A DNA stretch of 64,000 bases, taken from NCBI RefSeq assembly GCF_000720115.1, contig NZ_JOIR01000028.1:62001-126000 (forward strand), read 5' to 3'. Position 1 is the first letter of the stretch, and each line of letters opens with the position of its first letter. This DNA is from Streptomyces sp. NRRL F-2580. Its GTDB lineage: Bacteria; Actinomycetota; Actinomycetes; Streptomycetales; Streptomycetaceae. The position numbers were made by a program, and so were the translations under genes. Of this stretch, positions 56,601 through 64,000 are shown in pieces. A model generated the notes under the pieces. The model saw nothing but the letters and a program-made list of their open reading frames with translations. It was not told where the DNA came from and did no database searches.

Positions 56601-58055
56601 GTGAGCCCCAAGCACCACCGCCCGGCGCAGAAGAACGATGACCAATTACACTCCTCCCGCCCTGCCGCGACTCCGCAGCGGGTGACGGCGCCGCCGATGG
56701 GGCTGATGGCGTTCCAGGCCGGTGCGGGCAACGCCGCGGTCGTGCAGATGCTCCGTCGGGCCGCTCACTCCCGGAATGCGGAACAGCACCAGCACACCGA
56801 CGGATGCGGACACCAGCAGGCCGAGCAGCCCGCGGTGCAGCGGTCCGCCGTCCACGACGTCCTGCGCTCCCCCGGGCGCCCCATGGACAACGCCACCCGC
56901 ACCGACATGGAAGCCCGGCTGGGCGCGGACTTCTCCGACGTCCGCATACACAACGACAGCGCCGCCAAGGCCTCCGCCGCCGAAGTCGGCGCCCGCGCCT
57001 ACACGTCCGGCAGCCACGTCGTCATCGGCGACGGCGGCCACGACAAGCACACCCTCGCCCACGAACTCACCCACGTCATCCAGCAGCGCCAGGGCCCCGT
57101 CGCGGGGACCGACAACGGGACGGGACTGAAGGTCTCCGACCCGTCGGACCGGTTCGAGCGCGAAGCGGAAGCGAACGCCAGGCGGGCCATGGCGGGCGGC
57201 TCCCAAGCAGCCCCCAACGTGCAGCGCCATGCGGCGCCTTCACCCGCCTCCGGCTCTCGCGCCTCCGTGCAGCGCGTCGAGAGCCCTCAGGACCGGATGA
57301 CGGTCGAGTACTGGGAGGACAAGGCGGGACTTGGCGCGTCCAGCAGCAGCGCCGCGAAGGACCGCGCCAAGCAGATCGCCACGTCGAAGGCCAACGCGAA
57401 GAAGTTCAAGGCCCACAAGCCTCCGCGGACGATCGACGAGATCGTCAAGACCGTCGGTCCCAAGCTCCTGGCGGATCTGGCGCTGATGGGAGCGGACGCC
57501 GGGAGGATGGAGCTCTACAGGTCCATGAGTTTCGAGGAGGCCCACAGCGCCCTGACCTACTGGGGCGACGCGGCCTCGCGCAACGCACTGCTGGAGTACG
57601 TGGCGTCCGGTGAGGGCTCGGCAAAGGGCTTCAGGGAGCAGGGGTTCGGGGGTCTGACGATAGGGGCCCACCTCGGCGACCAGGGACAGGCCGACGGGTA
57701 CTACGACACCCTGGGTGCTCCCTACGCGGTCCAGCTGAAGTTCACGCTGAAGCCCGGGGCCCACGAACTCCTCTTCAACCAGGACCACATGGCTCTTGGT
57801 CCGGGCTACAAGAACGACCTGATCCGCAAAGCGAACGAAGGCGGCGGGGCCTACAAGAACGCGAACGCGAACGAGGGGACCCTGGGTGGGTACATCGGCG
57901 TGAAGGCGGAGGACAAGGAACCCTACAGCCTGGGCATCGCGCAGGGGGCCAACGGCAAGAACGGCAGGGAGCTCGGTGCGAGCCAGCTGCTCTTCCAGCT
58001 GTTCCTCGACGACGTCCAGCTCGTGAAGAACAGGTCGGGGCAGGACCTGCCGTAG
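56601..58055 (+). CDS. DUF4157-domain protein, putative contractile-injection-system cargo with unassigned C-terminal domain
   Basis: The 484-residue protein starts with a flexible basic segment and the motif MGLMAFQAGAGNAAVVQML (33-51), a signature-like element of DUF4157 proteins. A His/Gln/Cys stretch (57-80) and DUF4157 (about 86-170) follow, with the metallopeptidase-like HELTH at 154-158. DUF4157 is known from cargo of extracellular contractile injection systems. A Ser/Lys linker leads to a C-terminal domain (about 285-475) containing LYRSMSFEEAHSAL, IGAHLGDQGQADGYYD and QLKFTLKPGAHELLF, which I cannot assign. R307 and the order of elements recall ADP-ribosyltransferases only weakly. 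GTG 56601 has AAAGG seven bases upstream. No CIS genes or immunity gene of known type are adjacent. Confidence 0.75.
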   Translation: MSPKHHRPAQKNDDQLHSSRPAATPQRVTAPPMGLMAFQAGAGNAAVVQMLRRAAHSRNAEQHQHTDGCGHQQAEQPAVQRSAVHDVLRSPGRPMDNATRTDMEARLGADFSDVRIHNDSAAKASAAEVGARAYTSGSHVVIGDGGHDKHTLAHELTHVIQQRQGPVAGTDNGTGLKVSDPSDRFEREAEANARRAMAGGSQAAPNVQRHAAPSPASGSRASVQRVESPQDRMTVEYWEDKAGLGASSSSAAKDRAKQIATSKANAKKFKAHKPPRTIDEIVKTVGPKLLADLALMGADAGRMELYRSMSFEEAHSALTYWGDAASRNALLEYVASGEGSAKGFREQGFGGLTIGAHLGDQGQADGYYDTLGAPYAVQLKFTLKPGAHELLFNQDHMALGPGYKNDLIRKANEGGGAYKNANANEGTLGGYIGVKAEDKEPYSLGIAQGANGKNGRELGASQLLFQLFLDDVQLVKNRSGQDLP

Positions 58056-58076
58056 CCGGGACAGAACAGATTGCCG

Positions 58077-58111
58077 CGGATGCCCCGGACCGGACCGGTC
58101 CGGGGCATCCG
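58077..58111. terminator. 17 bp stem between convergent genes
   Basis: CGGATGCCCCGGACCGG (58077-58093) and CCGGTCCGGGGCATCCG (58095-58111) are perfect inverted repeats with a one-base centre. It terminates the DUF4157 gene and the convergent small gene. Confidence 0.7.
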
Positions 58112-58137
58112 CGTGCGGGGGGGGCGCAGCGGGGTGC

Positions 58138-58503
58138 CTACCCCATCGGGTACTCGGTCTTCTCCGCGAGCCTGCCGTCCTTGAAGCAGAAGCGGAGCAC
58201 GGTCTCCTTGCCGTTCTTGGTGTCGCCGCTGGAGAGGTACCAGGAGCAGGTGCTGCCCTCGGGCTCGGCCGGTCCGCCCTCCTTGAGGGCGCCCTTGACG
58301 AAGCTTTCGCCCGACGGGAGCCTGCTGCGGACCTCGCTCTCCGCGTCGCCGGTCTGCACGGACGCGTAGACCGTCGGGTCGACCAGGGTCTTGTCGGCCA
58401 TGTCGAGGACCTTCCCCATGCCGAAGACCACGGCCACGAGGAGACCCACACCCAGCACCAGCGCCACGCCGCACCCGATCAGACAACCCTTGCGCTGAGC
58501 CAC
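58138..58503 (-). CDS. small membrane-anchored protein of unknown function
   Basis: The 121-residue protein has one N-terminal helix (about residues 8-33, with CLIGCG at its start) and an extracytoplasmic domain with Cys in SSTCSWYLSSG-like and LRFCFKDG strands, a compact beta pattern. GTG at 58503 has GGAGG seven bases upstream. It is convergent with the DUF4157 gene, 83 bp apart. An immunity role is conceivable but nothing in the sequence shows it. Confidence 0.65.
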   Translation of the reverse strand: MAQRKGCLIGCGVALVLGVGLLVAVVFGMGKVLDMADKTLVDPTVYASVQTGDAESEVRSRLPSGESFVKGALKEGGPAEPEGSTCSWYLSSGDTKNGKETVLRFCFKDGRLAEKTEYPMG

Positions 58504-58692
58504 GCCCGTTCCTCCATGTCGCTCCGTGTCCGGCGGCGGTCGCCTGGACACTCACACCCTCGCAAGGGACGGCGGTACCGGGCTGTCCTCGAAAGTCGTC
58601 GGCCGTCACAACGATCGTCGTTCGAGGTCGGGCCGCCCTTCCGGGTATACAGGGAGGAGATCGACTATTCAGGCAAAGCGAGAGGAAGTACC

Positions 58693-59166
58693 GTGAGCCA
58701 GCAGGACACCGTCGAGCCTCTGATCGTCGTCGGCGTGGACGGTTCGAACCACTCCAAGGAGGCGCTGCGCTGGGCCGTCGCGCAGGCCGGGATGACGGGC
58801 GGCCGGGTGCACGCCGTCATGGCCTGGGAGGGGAACCGCAATCCGTTCGCCATCGCTCCGGTGGCCGCCGAGGTCTCCGACGCCGAGGCGGTGACGGCCG
58901 AGGAGACGGCCCGCCGGAAGCTGGCGGACACCGTCAACGCGGCCGTCGGCGCCTCGCCCGGTGTGCCGGTGTTCCGCCGCGTCGAGCAGGGCTCCCCGGC
59001 ACAGGTCCTGGTGGACGCCTCGAAGGAGGCGGACCTGATGGTGGTCGGCACCCGTGGGTACGGCGGCTTCAAGGGCGCCCTGCTCGGCTCGGTGAGCCAG
59101 CAGGTCGTGCAGTACTCCGCCGGCACCGTCGTGGTCGTCCGCGAGGGCGTGGACGAGGAGGACTGA
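58693..59166 (+). CDS. universal stress protein (UspA family)
   Basis: The 157-residue single-domain UspA-like protein begins IVVGVDGSNHSKEALRWAV and has the ATP-binding loop GTRGYGGFKGALLGSVSQQV (G-x2-G-x9-G-S). These proteins aid survival in starvation or hypoxia. GTG at 58693 follows GAGGA. A GGGTAT at 58643-58648 with GGTC 13 bp upstream may be a general-stress sigma-B-type promoter. Confidence 0.9.
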   Translation: MSQQDTVEPLIVVGVDGSNHSKEALRWAVAQAGMTGGRVHAVMAWEGNRNPFAIAPVAAEVSDAEAVTAEETARRKLADTVNAAVGASPGVPVFRRVEQGSPAQVLVDASKEADLMVVGTRGYGGFKGALLGSVSQQVVQYSAGTVVVVREGVDEED

Positions 59167-59190
59167 AGGCGCCGCCGGCCGACCGCGGGC

Positions 59191-60141
59191 TCAGGCCGTG
59201 GGGGTCACCAGGTCGCCGGGGTCCGTGTTGGCCCCGCACAGGATGACGGCGACCCGCTCGCCGAGCGGCTCCGGCGCGCCGCGCAGCGCCGCCAGGGCGG
59301 TGGCCGCGCCCGCCTCCACCACGATCCGGTGCTCTTCCCAGAGGGCGCGCCGGGCGGCGGTGATCGCCGCGTCGGGCACGAGCACCGAGGTCACGTGCTT
59401 CTCCTGCGCGGCGGCCAGCGCGTCCGCCGAGACCCGGGTGGCCCCCAGGGAGTCGGCGGCGACCGAGTCCACGGCCACGTCCACGACCCGGCCCGCCGCC
59501 AAGGCCGCGTTCAATGCCCGGCAGTTCTCCGGCTCGGCCGCGATCACCCGTACGCCGTGCTCGCGCGCGGCGGTGGCGACGCCGGCGAACAGTCCGCCGC
59601 CGCCGACCGCGACGACCACGGTGTCCAGCCCGGGCAGGGCGCCCCGGATCTCGTCGAGCAGCGTCCCGGCGCCCGCGGCGATGAGCGGGTGGTCGTAGGC
59701 GTGGCTGCTCAGCGCCCCGCTCGTGGCGGCGAACTCCTCGCAGGCGGCGAGTGCTTCGGCGTACCGGTCGCCGACGAGCCGCACCTCGGCCCCGTATCCG
59801 CGCAGTCGGTCCACCTTCACGCGCGGGGCGTTGGCGGGCAGGAACACGGTCGCGGGCACGGACAGCGCGCGGGCCGCCCAGGCACAGGCGAGACCGGCGT
59901 TGCCGCCGGAGGCGATGGTGACTCCCGCGGCCGGGAGGGCGCCGGCCTCGTGGTGCGCGGCGAGGAAGTTGCGGGCGCCGCGCGCCTTGAAGCTGCCGGT
60001 GTGCTGGAGGTACTCCAGCGCGTACCAGACCCCCTCGTCGGCGGCGGGGGCCACCGCGACGGGCCGTATCGCGCCGGCGATCCTCTCGGCGGCGGCGCGT
60101 ACGGCGGCGTGGTCGAGCCGCGGGGCGGGTGCTGCTTGCAT
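59191..60141 (-). CDS. PLP-dependent serine/threonine dehydratase-like enzyme
   Basis: The 316-residue fold-type II PLP enzyme has K52 in GSFKARGARN (Schiff base), SGGNAGLACA (phosphate/amino-acid loop) and VGGGGLFAG (PLP phosphate). No ACT domain is present, so it is a short catabolic type that would deaminate serine or threonine to a keto acid. The ATG at 60141 is 15 bp after the TetR stop, so the two form an operon. Confidence 0.85.
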   Translation of the reverse strand: MQAAPAPRLDHAAVRAAAERIAGAIRPVAVAPAADEGVWYALEYLQHTGSFKARGARNFLAAHHEAGALPAAGVTIASGGNAGLACAWAARALSVPATVFLPANAPRVKVDRLRGYGAEVRLVGDRYAEALAACEEFAATSGALSSHAYDHPLIAAGAGTLLDEIRGALPGLDTVVVAVGGGGLFAGVATAAREHGVRVIAAEPENCRALNAALAAGRVVDVAVDSVAADSLGATRVSADALAAAQEKHVTSVLVPDAAITAARRALWEEHRIVVEAGAATALAALRGAPEPLGERVAVILCGANTDPGDLVTPTA

Positions 60142-60156
60142 GGGCTGTCTCCCCTG

Positions 60157-60798
60157 TCAGTCGGTGGGCCGGGCGGCCTCGATCAGCTGGCGCAGGGCGC
60201 CGTAGTACACCTCGTGGTCCGTCAGGGGCGGCAGTACGTCGGCCAGTCCGCCGGAGAGCACGGGGAACTCCGCCGGATCCAGTGCGGCCAGGGCGGCCCG
60301 CGAGGCGGCGGTGGCCGCGGCCGGGTCGCGGTGGTCGACGAAGGCCGCGCTGCCCAGGGTGAGCAGGTACATGCGGCGGTAGACGGTCATCGCCTCGGCG
60401 GGGGTCATCCCGGCGGCCACGCTGTCGGCGAGGGCGGGCTCGACGAGCCGGGTGAGGAGCTCGCGGCCGAGCCAGGGCCGGCCGCCGCGCAGCACCAGCA
60501 GTCCGGGGTGGGCGGTGAGCAGCAGGTAGAGCGCGCGGAACCGCTGCTCGGTGGCCTGTGCCCAATCCGTGCCGGCGGGAATCTCGGGGAGCTGCGCGGC
60601 GAGGTGCTCGGTGCACAGGTCGAGCAGTCCGGCGAGGTCGGTGCAGCGGCGCTGGACGGTGGCGTGGGAGACGTCGAGCCGGTCGGCGAGGGTGCGGAAG
60701 CTGAGGCGTCCCGGCCCTTCCTCGTCGAGGATCCGCAGGGCGGCGACGGCGATGGCCTCGGGGGTCGCCCGGTCCAGGGCGTCTGATCGGCGCGGCAT
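60157..60798 (-). CDS. TetR-family regulator of the dehydratase operon
   Basis: The 213-residue regulator has an HTH at about residues 25-55 (LSFRTLADRLDVSHATVQRR) and a TetR_C-like helical half with RALYLLLTAHPGLLVL. ATG 60798 (MPRRSD) is chosen; ATG 60807 three codons upstream is in frame. A palindrome immediately upstream (60801-60825) overlaps this alternative start. It shares a transcript with the dehydratase and is divergent from the GH27 gene. Confidence 0.8.
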   Translation of the reverse strand: MPRRSDALDRATPEAIAVAALRILDEEGPGRLSFRTLADRLDVSHATVQRRCTDLAGLLDLCTEHLAAQLPEIPAGTDWAQATEQRFRALYLLLTAHPGLLVLRGGRPWLGRELLTRLVEPALADSVAAGMTPAEAMTVYRRMYLLTLGSAAFVDHRDPAAATAASRAALAALDPAEFPVLSGGLADVLPPLTDHEVYYGALRQLIEAARPTD

Positions 60799-60800
60799 GA

Positions 60801-60825
60801 GATACATCGTAACATACGGTGTATC
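60801..60825. promoter_or_regulatory. TetR operator
   Basis: GATACATCGTA and TACGGTGTATC form an 11 bp inverted repeat with one mismatch around ACA. It starts 3 bp before the TetR ATG and is the probable autoregulatory site. Confidence 0.65.
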
Positions 60826-60891
60826 AACTCCTTCGTGTGACATCGATTGCAGCCATATTGCTGGTCATTGGCTGACAACCAGCGGCTTTTG

Positions 60892-60920
60892 TTGACAGTG
60901 GGTAATCGCATCGCTGCACT
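60892..60920 (+). promoter_or_regulatory. promoter of the GH27-GH89 operon
   Basis: A consensus TTGACA (60892-60897) is followed after 17 bp by TGCACT. GCTGGT (60860-60865) and ACCAGC (60878-60883) form a small inverted repeat just upstream that may bind a regulator. Confidence 0.45.
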
Positions 60921-60954
60921 GGGCGCACGCCTGCCCCCACGTCAAGGAGATTCA

Positions 60955-62643
60955 GTGCCGCCTCGCCTGCGTGCGTCGCTCCCCTGTCTGACCGCGGCCG
61001 CCCTGTTCGCCTTCGCGCTCTCCCCCGCCGCGGTGGCGGCCGAGCCCCGGGCGACCTCGGACACCCCGCTCGCGCTCACCCCGCCCATGGGCTGGAACAA
61101 CTGGGCGCACTACATGTGCGACATCGACGAGGCCAAGGTCGTCGCCAACGCCGACGCGCTCGTGTCGAGCGGGCTCGCGGCCAAGGGCTACGACACGGTG
61201 ACGGTCGACGACTGCTGGATGACCAAGAGCCGGGACGCGCAGGGCGCTCTGGTCGTCGACACGGTGAAGTTCCCGCACGGCATGGCCTGGCTCGGCGATT
61301 ACCTGCACGACAAGGGCCTGAAGTTCGGCATCTACCAGGACGCCGGCTCCCTCACCTGTGAGAAGTACCCCGGCAGCGGCGCGCCCCAGGGCGGCGGGGC
61401 GGACCACTACGCCGAGGACGCCCGGCAGTTCGCCTCCTGGAACGTCGACTACGTGAAGATGGACGGCTGCAACCTGTGGGTGCCGGCGGGGCAGACCAAG
61501 GAGCAGGCCTACCGGGGCGCCTACAACGCCGTGGCGAAGGCGCTGCGGGAGAGCGGCCGGGACATGGTCCTGTCGGCGTCCGCGCCCGCCTACTTCCAGC
61601 AGGGTGAATGGGGCGGCTCCGACTGGCACAAGGTCCTCGGCTGGGTCGGCGAGACCGGTCAGCTGTGGCGCGAGGGCAAGGACATCAAGGTCTACAACCC
61701 GGCCACGCCCGCCGCCTCACGGTGGAGTTCGGTCCTCGGCAACTACGGCTACAACCGCTGGCTCGGCCGGTACGCGGGCCCCGGCAACTGGAACGACCCC
61801 GACTTCCTGATCGCGGGCGCCCCCGGGCTCACAGCGGCCGAGAGCCGCAGCCAGGTCGCCCTCTGGGCCATGATGGCCTCCCCGTTCATCCTGTCCTCCG
61901 AGGTCTCCGAGCTGACCTCCCAGGGGCTCGCGGCCCTCGGGAACACCCGCATGATCGAGCTGGACCAGGACCCGATGGGTCGTCAGGGCGCGGTGGTCTC
62001 CTCCAACGCCACCTTCGAGATCCTCACCCGGCCGCTCGCGAACGGCGACCGCGCGGTGGCCGTGCTCAACCGCTCGGCCACCACCCGGGACATCCGGGTG
62101 CCGCTCGACGAGATCGGCCTGAGCGACTGCACGGCAGACGCGCAGGACCTGTGGAACGGCAGCCGCCGGGAGGTCTCCGACGCGCTGACCGGGAGGCTGG
62201 CCGGGCACGACACCGCGGTCTGGCGGCTCAGCCCGCGCGGCTGCGCCGAGGCCGCGCCGACCGGGCAGGTCGTCGGTGACGGCGCCCGGTGCGCCGACGG
62301 CGCCAACACCACCGGCCTCGGCGCGGTCGTGATGGCCACCTGCACCGGGGCCCCCGACCAGCGGTGGACCCTGCGCGACGACGCGAGCCTGCGGCTGGCC
62401 GGCGACTGCCTCTCCGCCGGCGACGACGGCCTCGTGGAGCTGGCCGACTGCGCGCCCCCGCGGGACCGCCGGCCCGGCCAGAGCTGGACGCACCTGCGCG
62501 GCGGAGCCCTCGTGGAGCGGGAGAGCGGGATGTGCCTGACCGCACCGGCCGCCGCCGCGACCCCGGACGCCCCGGCCGCGCGACTGCGGCTGACCGCCTG
62601 CGGCGACCACCGGGTCGACCAGGCCTGGGCCCTGCCGGTCTGA
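60955..62643 (+). CDS. secreted GH27 alpha-galactosidase-type enzyme with C-terminal ricin-like domain
   Basis: The 562-residue secreted protein has a Sec signal (about 1-29), then a GH27 catalytic domain beginning PPMGWNNWAHY. The nucleophile is D170 in YVKMDGCN, and the WNDPD motif near residue 280 carries the acid/base Asp. A beta domain follows, then a ricin-type lectin (about 440-562) with Gln-x-Trp-like QRWTL and QSWTH. GH27 enzymes remove alpha-galactose, and some act on alpha-N-acetylgalactosamine or beta-arabinopyranose, so substrate is not fixed. GTG at 60955 has AAGGAGA four bases upstream. Confidence 0.9.
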   Translation: MPPRLRASLPCLTAAALFAFALSPAAVAAEPRATSDTPLALTPPMGWNNWAHYMCDIDEAKVVANADALVSSGLAAKGYDTVTVDDCWMTKSRDAQGALVVDTVKFPHGMAWLGDYLHDKGLKFGIYQDAGSLTCEKYPGSGAPQGGGADHYAEDARQFASWNVDYVKMDGCNLWVPAGQTKEQAYRGAYNAVAKALRESGRDMVLSASAPAYFQQGEWGGSDWHKVLGWVGETGQLWREGKDIKVYNPATPAASRWSSVLGNYGYNRWLGRYAGPGNWNDPDFLIAGAPGLTAAESRSQVALWAMMASPFILSSEVSELTSQGLAALGNTRMIELDQDPMGRQGAVVSSNATFEILTRPLANGDRAVAVLNRSATTRDIRVPLDEIGLSDCTADAQDLWNGSRREVSDALTGRLAGHDTAVWRLSPRGCAEAAPTGQVVGDGARCADGANTTGLGAVVMATCTGAPDQRWTLRDDASLRLAGDCLSAGDDGLVELADCAPPRDRRPGQSWTHLRGGALVERESGMCLTAPAAAATPDAPAARLRLTACGDHRVDQAWALPV

Positions 62644-62671
62644 CGGCCCGAGCCCACGGATGAGGAACCCG

Positions 62672-64000
62672 ATGCCGCGAAGCGGGCGCCGTCTGCCCGG
62701 CCCCCGTCGCCACCCGCTCGCCCTCGCCGCTCTTCCCGCGGCGCTGCTGGCGCTGATCTGCGCGGGGCCCGCCCCCGGGGCCACGGCCCCGGGGGCGGGG
62801 TCGCCCGCACCTGCCGACGTACGGCCTGATGCGCGGGTCACCGTACCCGCGCACGCGGGCGCGCCCCGGAGCCGGAGCTTCGACACCGCGCCCGCGCGGG
62901 CCGCCCTGGAGCGGCTGCTCCCGCGCCACCACGGCCAGTTCACCCTGGTGCCCGACACCGCCGCCGGCGCCGACACCTTCACCGTGTCCGGGACCGCCGG
63001 TGCGATCACCGTGCGCGGCAGCACCGGAGCCACCCTGCTCACCGGTGTCGGCTGGTACCTCCAGCACGTCGCCGGGGTCGACATCGGCTGGCCCGGCGAC
63101 AGCATCGGCCTGCTGCCCGCCCGGCTGCCGGCCGTCCCCGCGCCGGTCACCCGCGGCGCACAGGTCCCGCACCGGTACGCCCTCAACGACACCGACGACG
63201 GCTACTCCGGCCCGTACCGCACCTTCGAGGAACACCAGCGGCAGATCGACCTGCTCGCCCTGCACGGCATCAACGAGGTGTTCGTGCAGGTGGGAGCGGA
63301 GTACCCGTACTACCGCGCACTCCAGGACTTCGGCTACTCCGCCGAGGAGCTGCGGCAGTGGATCCCCGGCCCCGCCCACCAGAGCTGGTGGCTGCTGCAG
63401 AACCTGAGCGGTTTCGGCGGCCCGGTCACCGAGCGGCTGATGCGGGAGCGGGCCGAACTGGGCGGGCGGATCGCCGAGCAGCTGCGCGGGCTCGGCATGA
63501 CCCCGGTGCTGCCCGGCTACTTCGGCACCGTGCCGCCGGAGTTCGCCGCGCGCAACCCCGGGGCGGCCACGGTGACCCAGGGCGACTGGGCCGGCTTCGA
63601 CCGTCCCGACTGGCTGGACCCCGCCTCGCCCGTCTTCCGGAGGCTGGCCGCCGCCTACTACGCGGAGCAGCGCGCGGTGTTCGGGGACAGCACGATGTAC
63701 CGGATGAGCCCGCTGCACGAGGGCGGACAGACCGGGTCCGTGGACGTCGGCGCCGCGGCGGGCGCCATCCAGGACGCGCTGCAGGCCGCCCACCCGGGCG
63801 CGCTGTGGGCGGTGCTGGGCTGGCAGGACGACCCGACCCCCGAGCTGCTGGCCGGGGTGGACACGTCGCGGCTGCTGATCCTGGACGGACTGTCGGACCG
63901 GTACAACCGGTTGGACCGCGAGGCCCGTTGGGGCGGTGCCCCGTACGCGATGGGCACCATCTACAACTTCGGCGGGCACACCACGATCGGCGCGAACACC
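62672..64000 (+). CDS. GH89 alpha-N-acetylglucosaminidase (NAGLU-like), 3' end outside window
   Basis: The first 443 residues are in the window. A Sec signal (about 1-30) precedes a small N-terminal domain. The GH89 barrel then starts with PHRYALNDTDDGYSGPYRTF, HGINEVFVQVGAEYPYYR, GPAHQSWWLLQNLSGFGGP and GYFGTVPPEF. These follow the NAGLU layout, in which the catalytic Glu residues lie in the barrel. Such enzymes remove terminal alpha-GlcNAc, as in mucin or heparan chains. ATG 62672 is used (AGGA five bases upstream); ATG 62660 is in frame. It lies 28 bp after the GH27 gene, so they are coupled. Confidence 0.87.
   Translation, partial: MPRSGRRLPGPRRHPLALAALPAALLALICAGPAPGATAPGAGSPAPADVRPDARVTVPAHAGAPRSRSFDTAPARAALERLLPRHHGQFTLVPDTAAGADTFTVSGTAGAITVRGSTGATLLTGVGWYLQHVAGVDIGWPGDSIGLLPARLPAVPAPVTRGAQVPHRYALNDTDDGYSGPYRTFEEHQRQIDLLALHGINEVFVQVGAEYPYYRALQDFGYSAEELRQWIPGPAHQSWWLLQNLSGFGGPVTERLMRERAELGGRIAEQLRGLGMTPVLPGYFGTVPPEFAARNPGAATVTQGDWAGFDRPDWLDPASPVFRRLAAAYYAEQRAVFGDSTMYRMSPLHEGGQTGSVDVGAAAGAIQDALQAAHPGALWAVLGWQDDPTPELLAGVDTSRLLILDGLSDRYNRLDREARWGGAPYAMGTIYNFGGHTTIGANT

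Noticed and set aside
58619..58650. Firm sigma-B promoter call for the universal stress protein
   Set aside because: GGGTAT is present but the -35 match and spacing are weak, so it is only mentioned within the gene entry.

Overview
The window reads as a chromosomal stretch of a Streptomyces or a very close relative. Base composition is strongly GC-rich with near-saturated GC at third codon positions, GTG and TTG starts are common, and Sec-type secreted hydrolases and lipoproteins are frequent. Streptomyces-type families are present: two SpoIIE-family phosphatases, HelR with a rifamycin-associated element, an SCO0930-type lipoprotein and a RamB-like regulator. I saw no rRNA, tRNA, CRISPR array, phage module, transposase or origin. 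The first and last genes run off the window.

Layout. 1-6.9 kb: class II glutamine amidotransferase (partial), membrane protein, Cache-PAS-GAF-SpoIIE-HATPase phosphatase, orphan solute-binding lipoprotein, small membrane protein. 7-12.8 kb: carbohydrate block with a secreted GH5 enzyme, a GTG-rich minisatellite, a decayed GH31 remnant, galT-galK without galE, and a divergent DeoR regulator. 12.8-21.5 kb: housekeeping and detoxification genes (2'-5' RNA ligase-like, crotonase, secreted LppX-like protein, two VOC proteins, two GNATs, erythromycin esterase-like) plus a second SpoIIE phosphatase. 21.5-25.5 kb: helR driven from a rifamycin-associated element, divergent from a HTH-TOBE gene, followed by a tandem-TOBE (Mop) protein and two decayed reading frames. 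25.5-30.9 kb: VWA protein, SDR with its TetR regulator, and a secreted DUF4142-DUF1996 pair.

30.9-36.9 kb: a possible redox island. A PucR/CdaR-like regulator with a long Asp/Glu run is divergent from a six-helix bis-heme membrane protein whose histidine spacing is NOX-like. That gene is translationally coupled to a NuoF-like FMN/Fe-S protein carrying a C-terminal ferredoxin, and is followed by a lipoprotein with two Lipoprotein_15 repeats and a lipoprotein with a His-rich tail. 37-49.7 kb: TAP-family hydrolase, a decayed small secreted protein, the glyoxylate-shunt set (aceA, aceB, 3-hydroxyacyl-CoA dehydrogenase) divergent from its probable RamB-like regulator, a cobalamin-binding-type protein, a thioesterase, FadH and a secreted S1 protease.

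49.7-56.4 kb: a sugar ABC transporter (binding lipoprotein and two permeases, no ATPase) in one operon with a GH38 alpha-mannosidase, preceded by three copies of a LacI-type operator. 56.6-60.8 kb: an orphan DUF4157 protein resembling contractile-injection-system cargo, a small membrane-anchored protein, a universal stress protein, and a serine/threonine dehydratase-like enzyme with its TetR regulator. 60.9-64 kb: a secreted GH27 alpha-galactosidase-like enzyme with ricin-type domain, coupled to a GH89 alpha-N-acetylglucosaminidase.

Functionally, several operons serve uptake and breakdown of galactose-, mannose- and GlcNAc-bearing glycans, while aceA/aceB/FadH/3-hydroxyacyl-CoA dehydrogenase serve growth on fatty acids or acetate. 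The parts most worth a second look are the bidirectional RAE promoter, the bis-heme/NuoF-like redox island, and the DUF4157 protein with an unassigned C-terminal domain.
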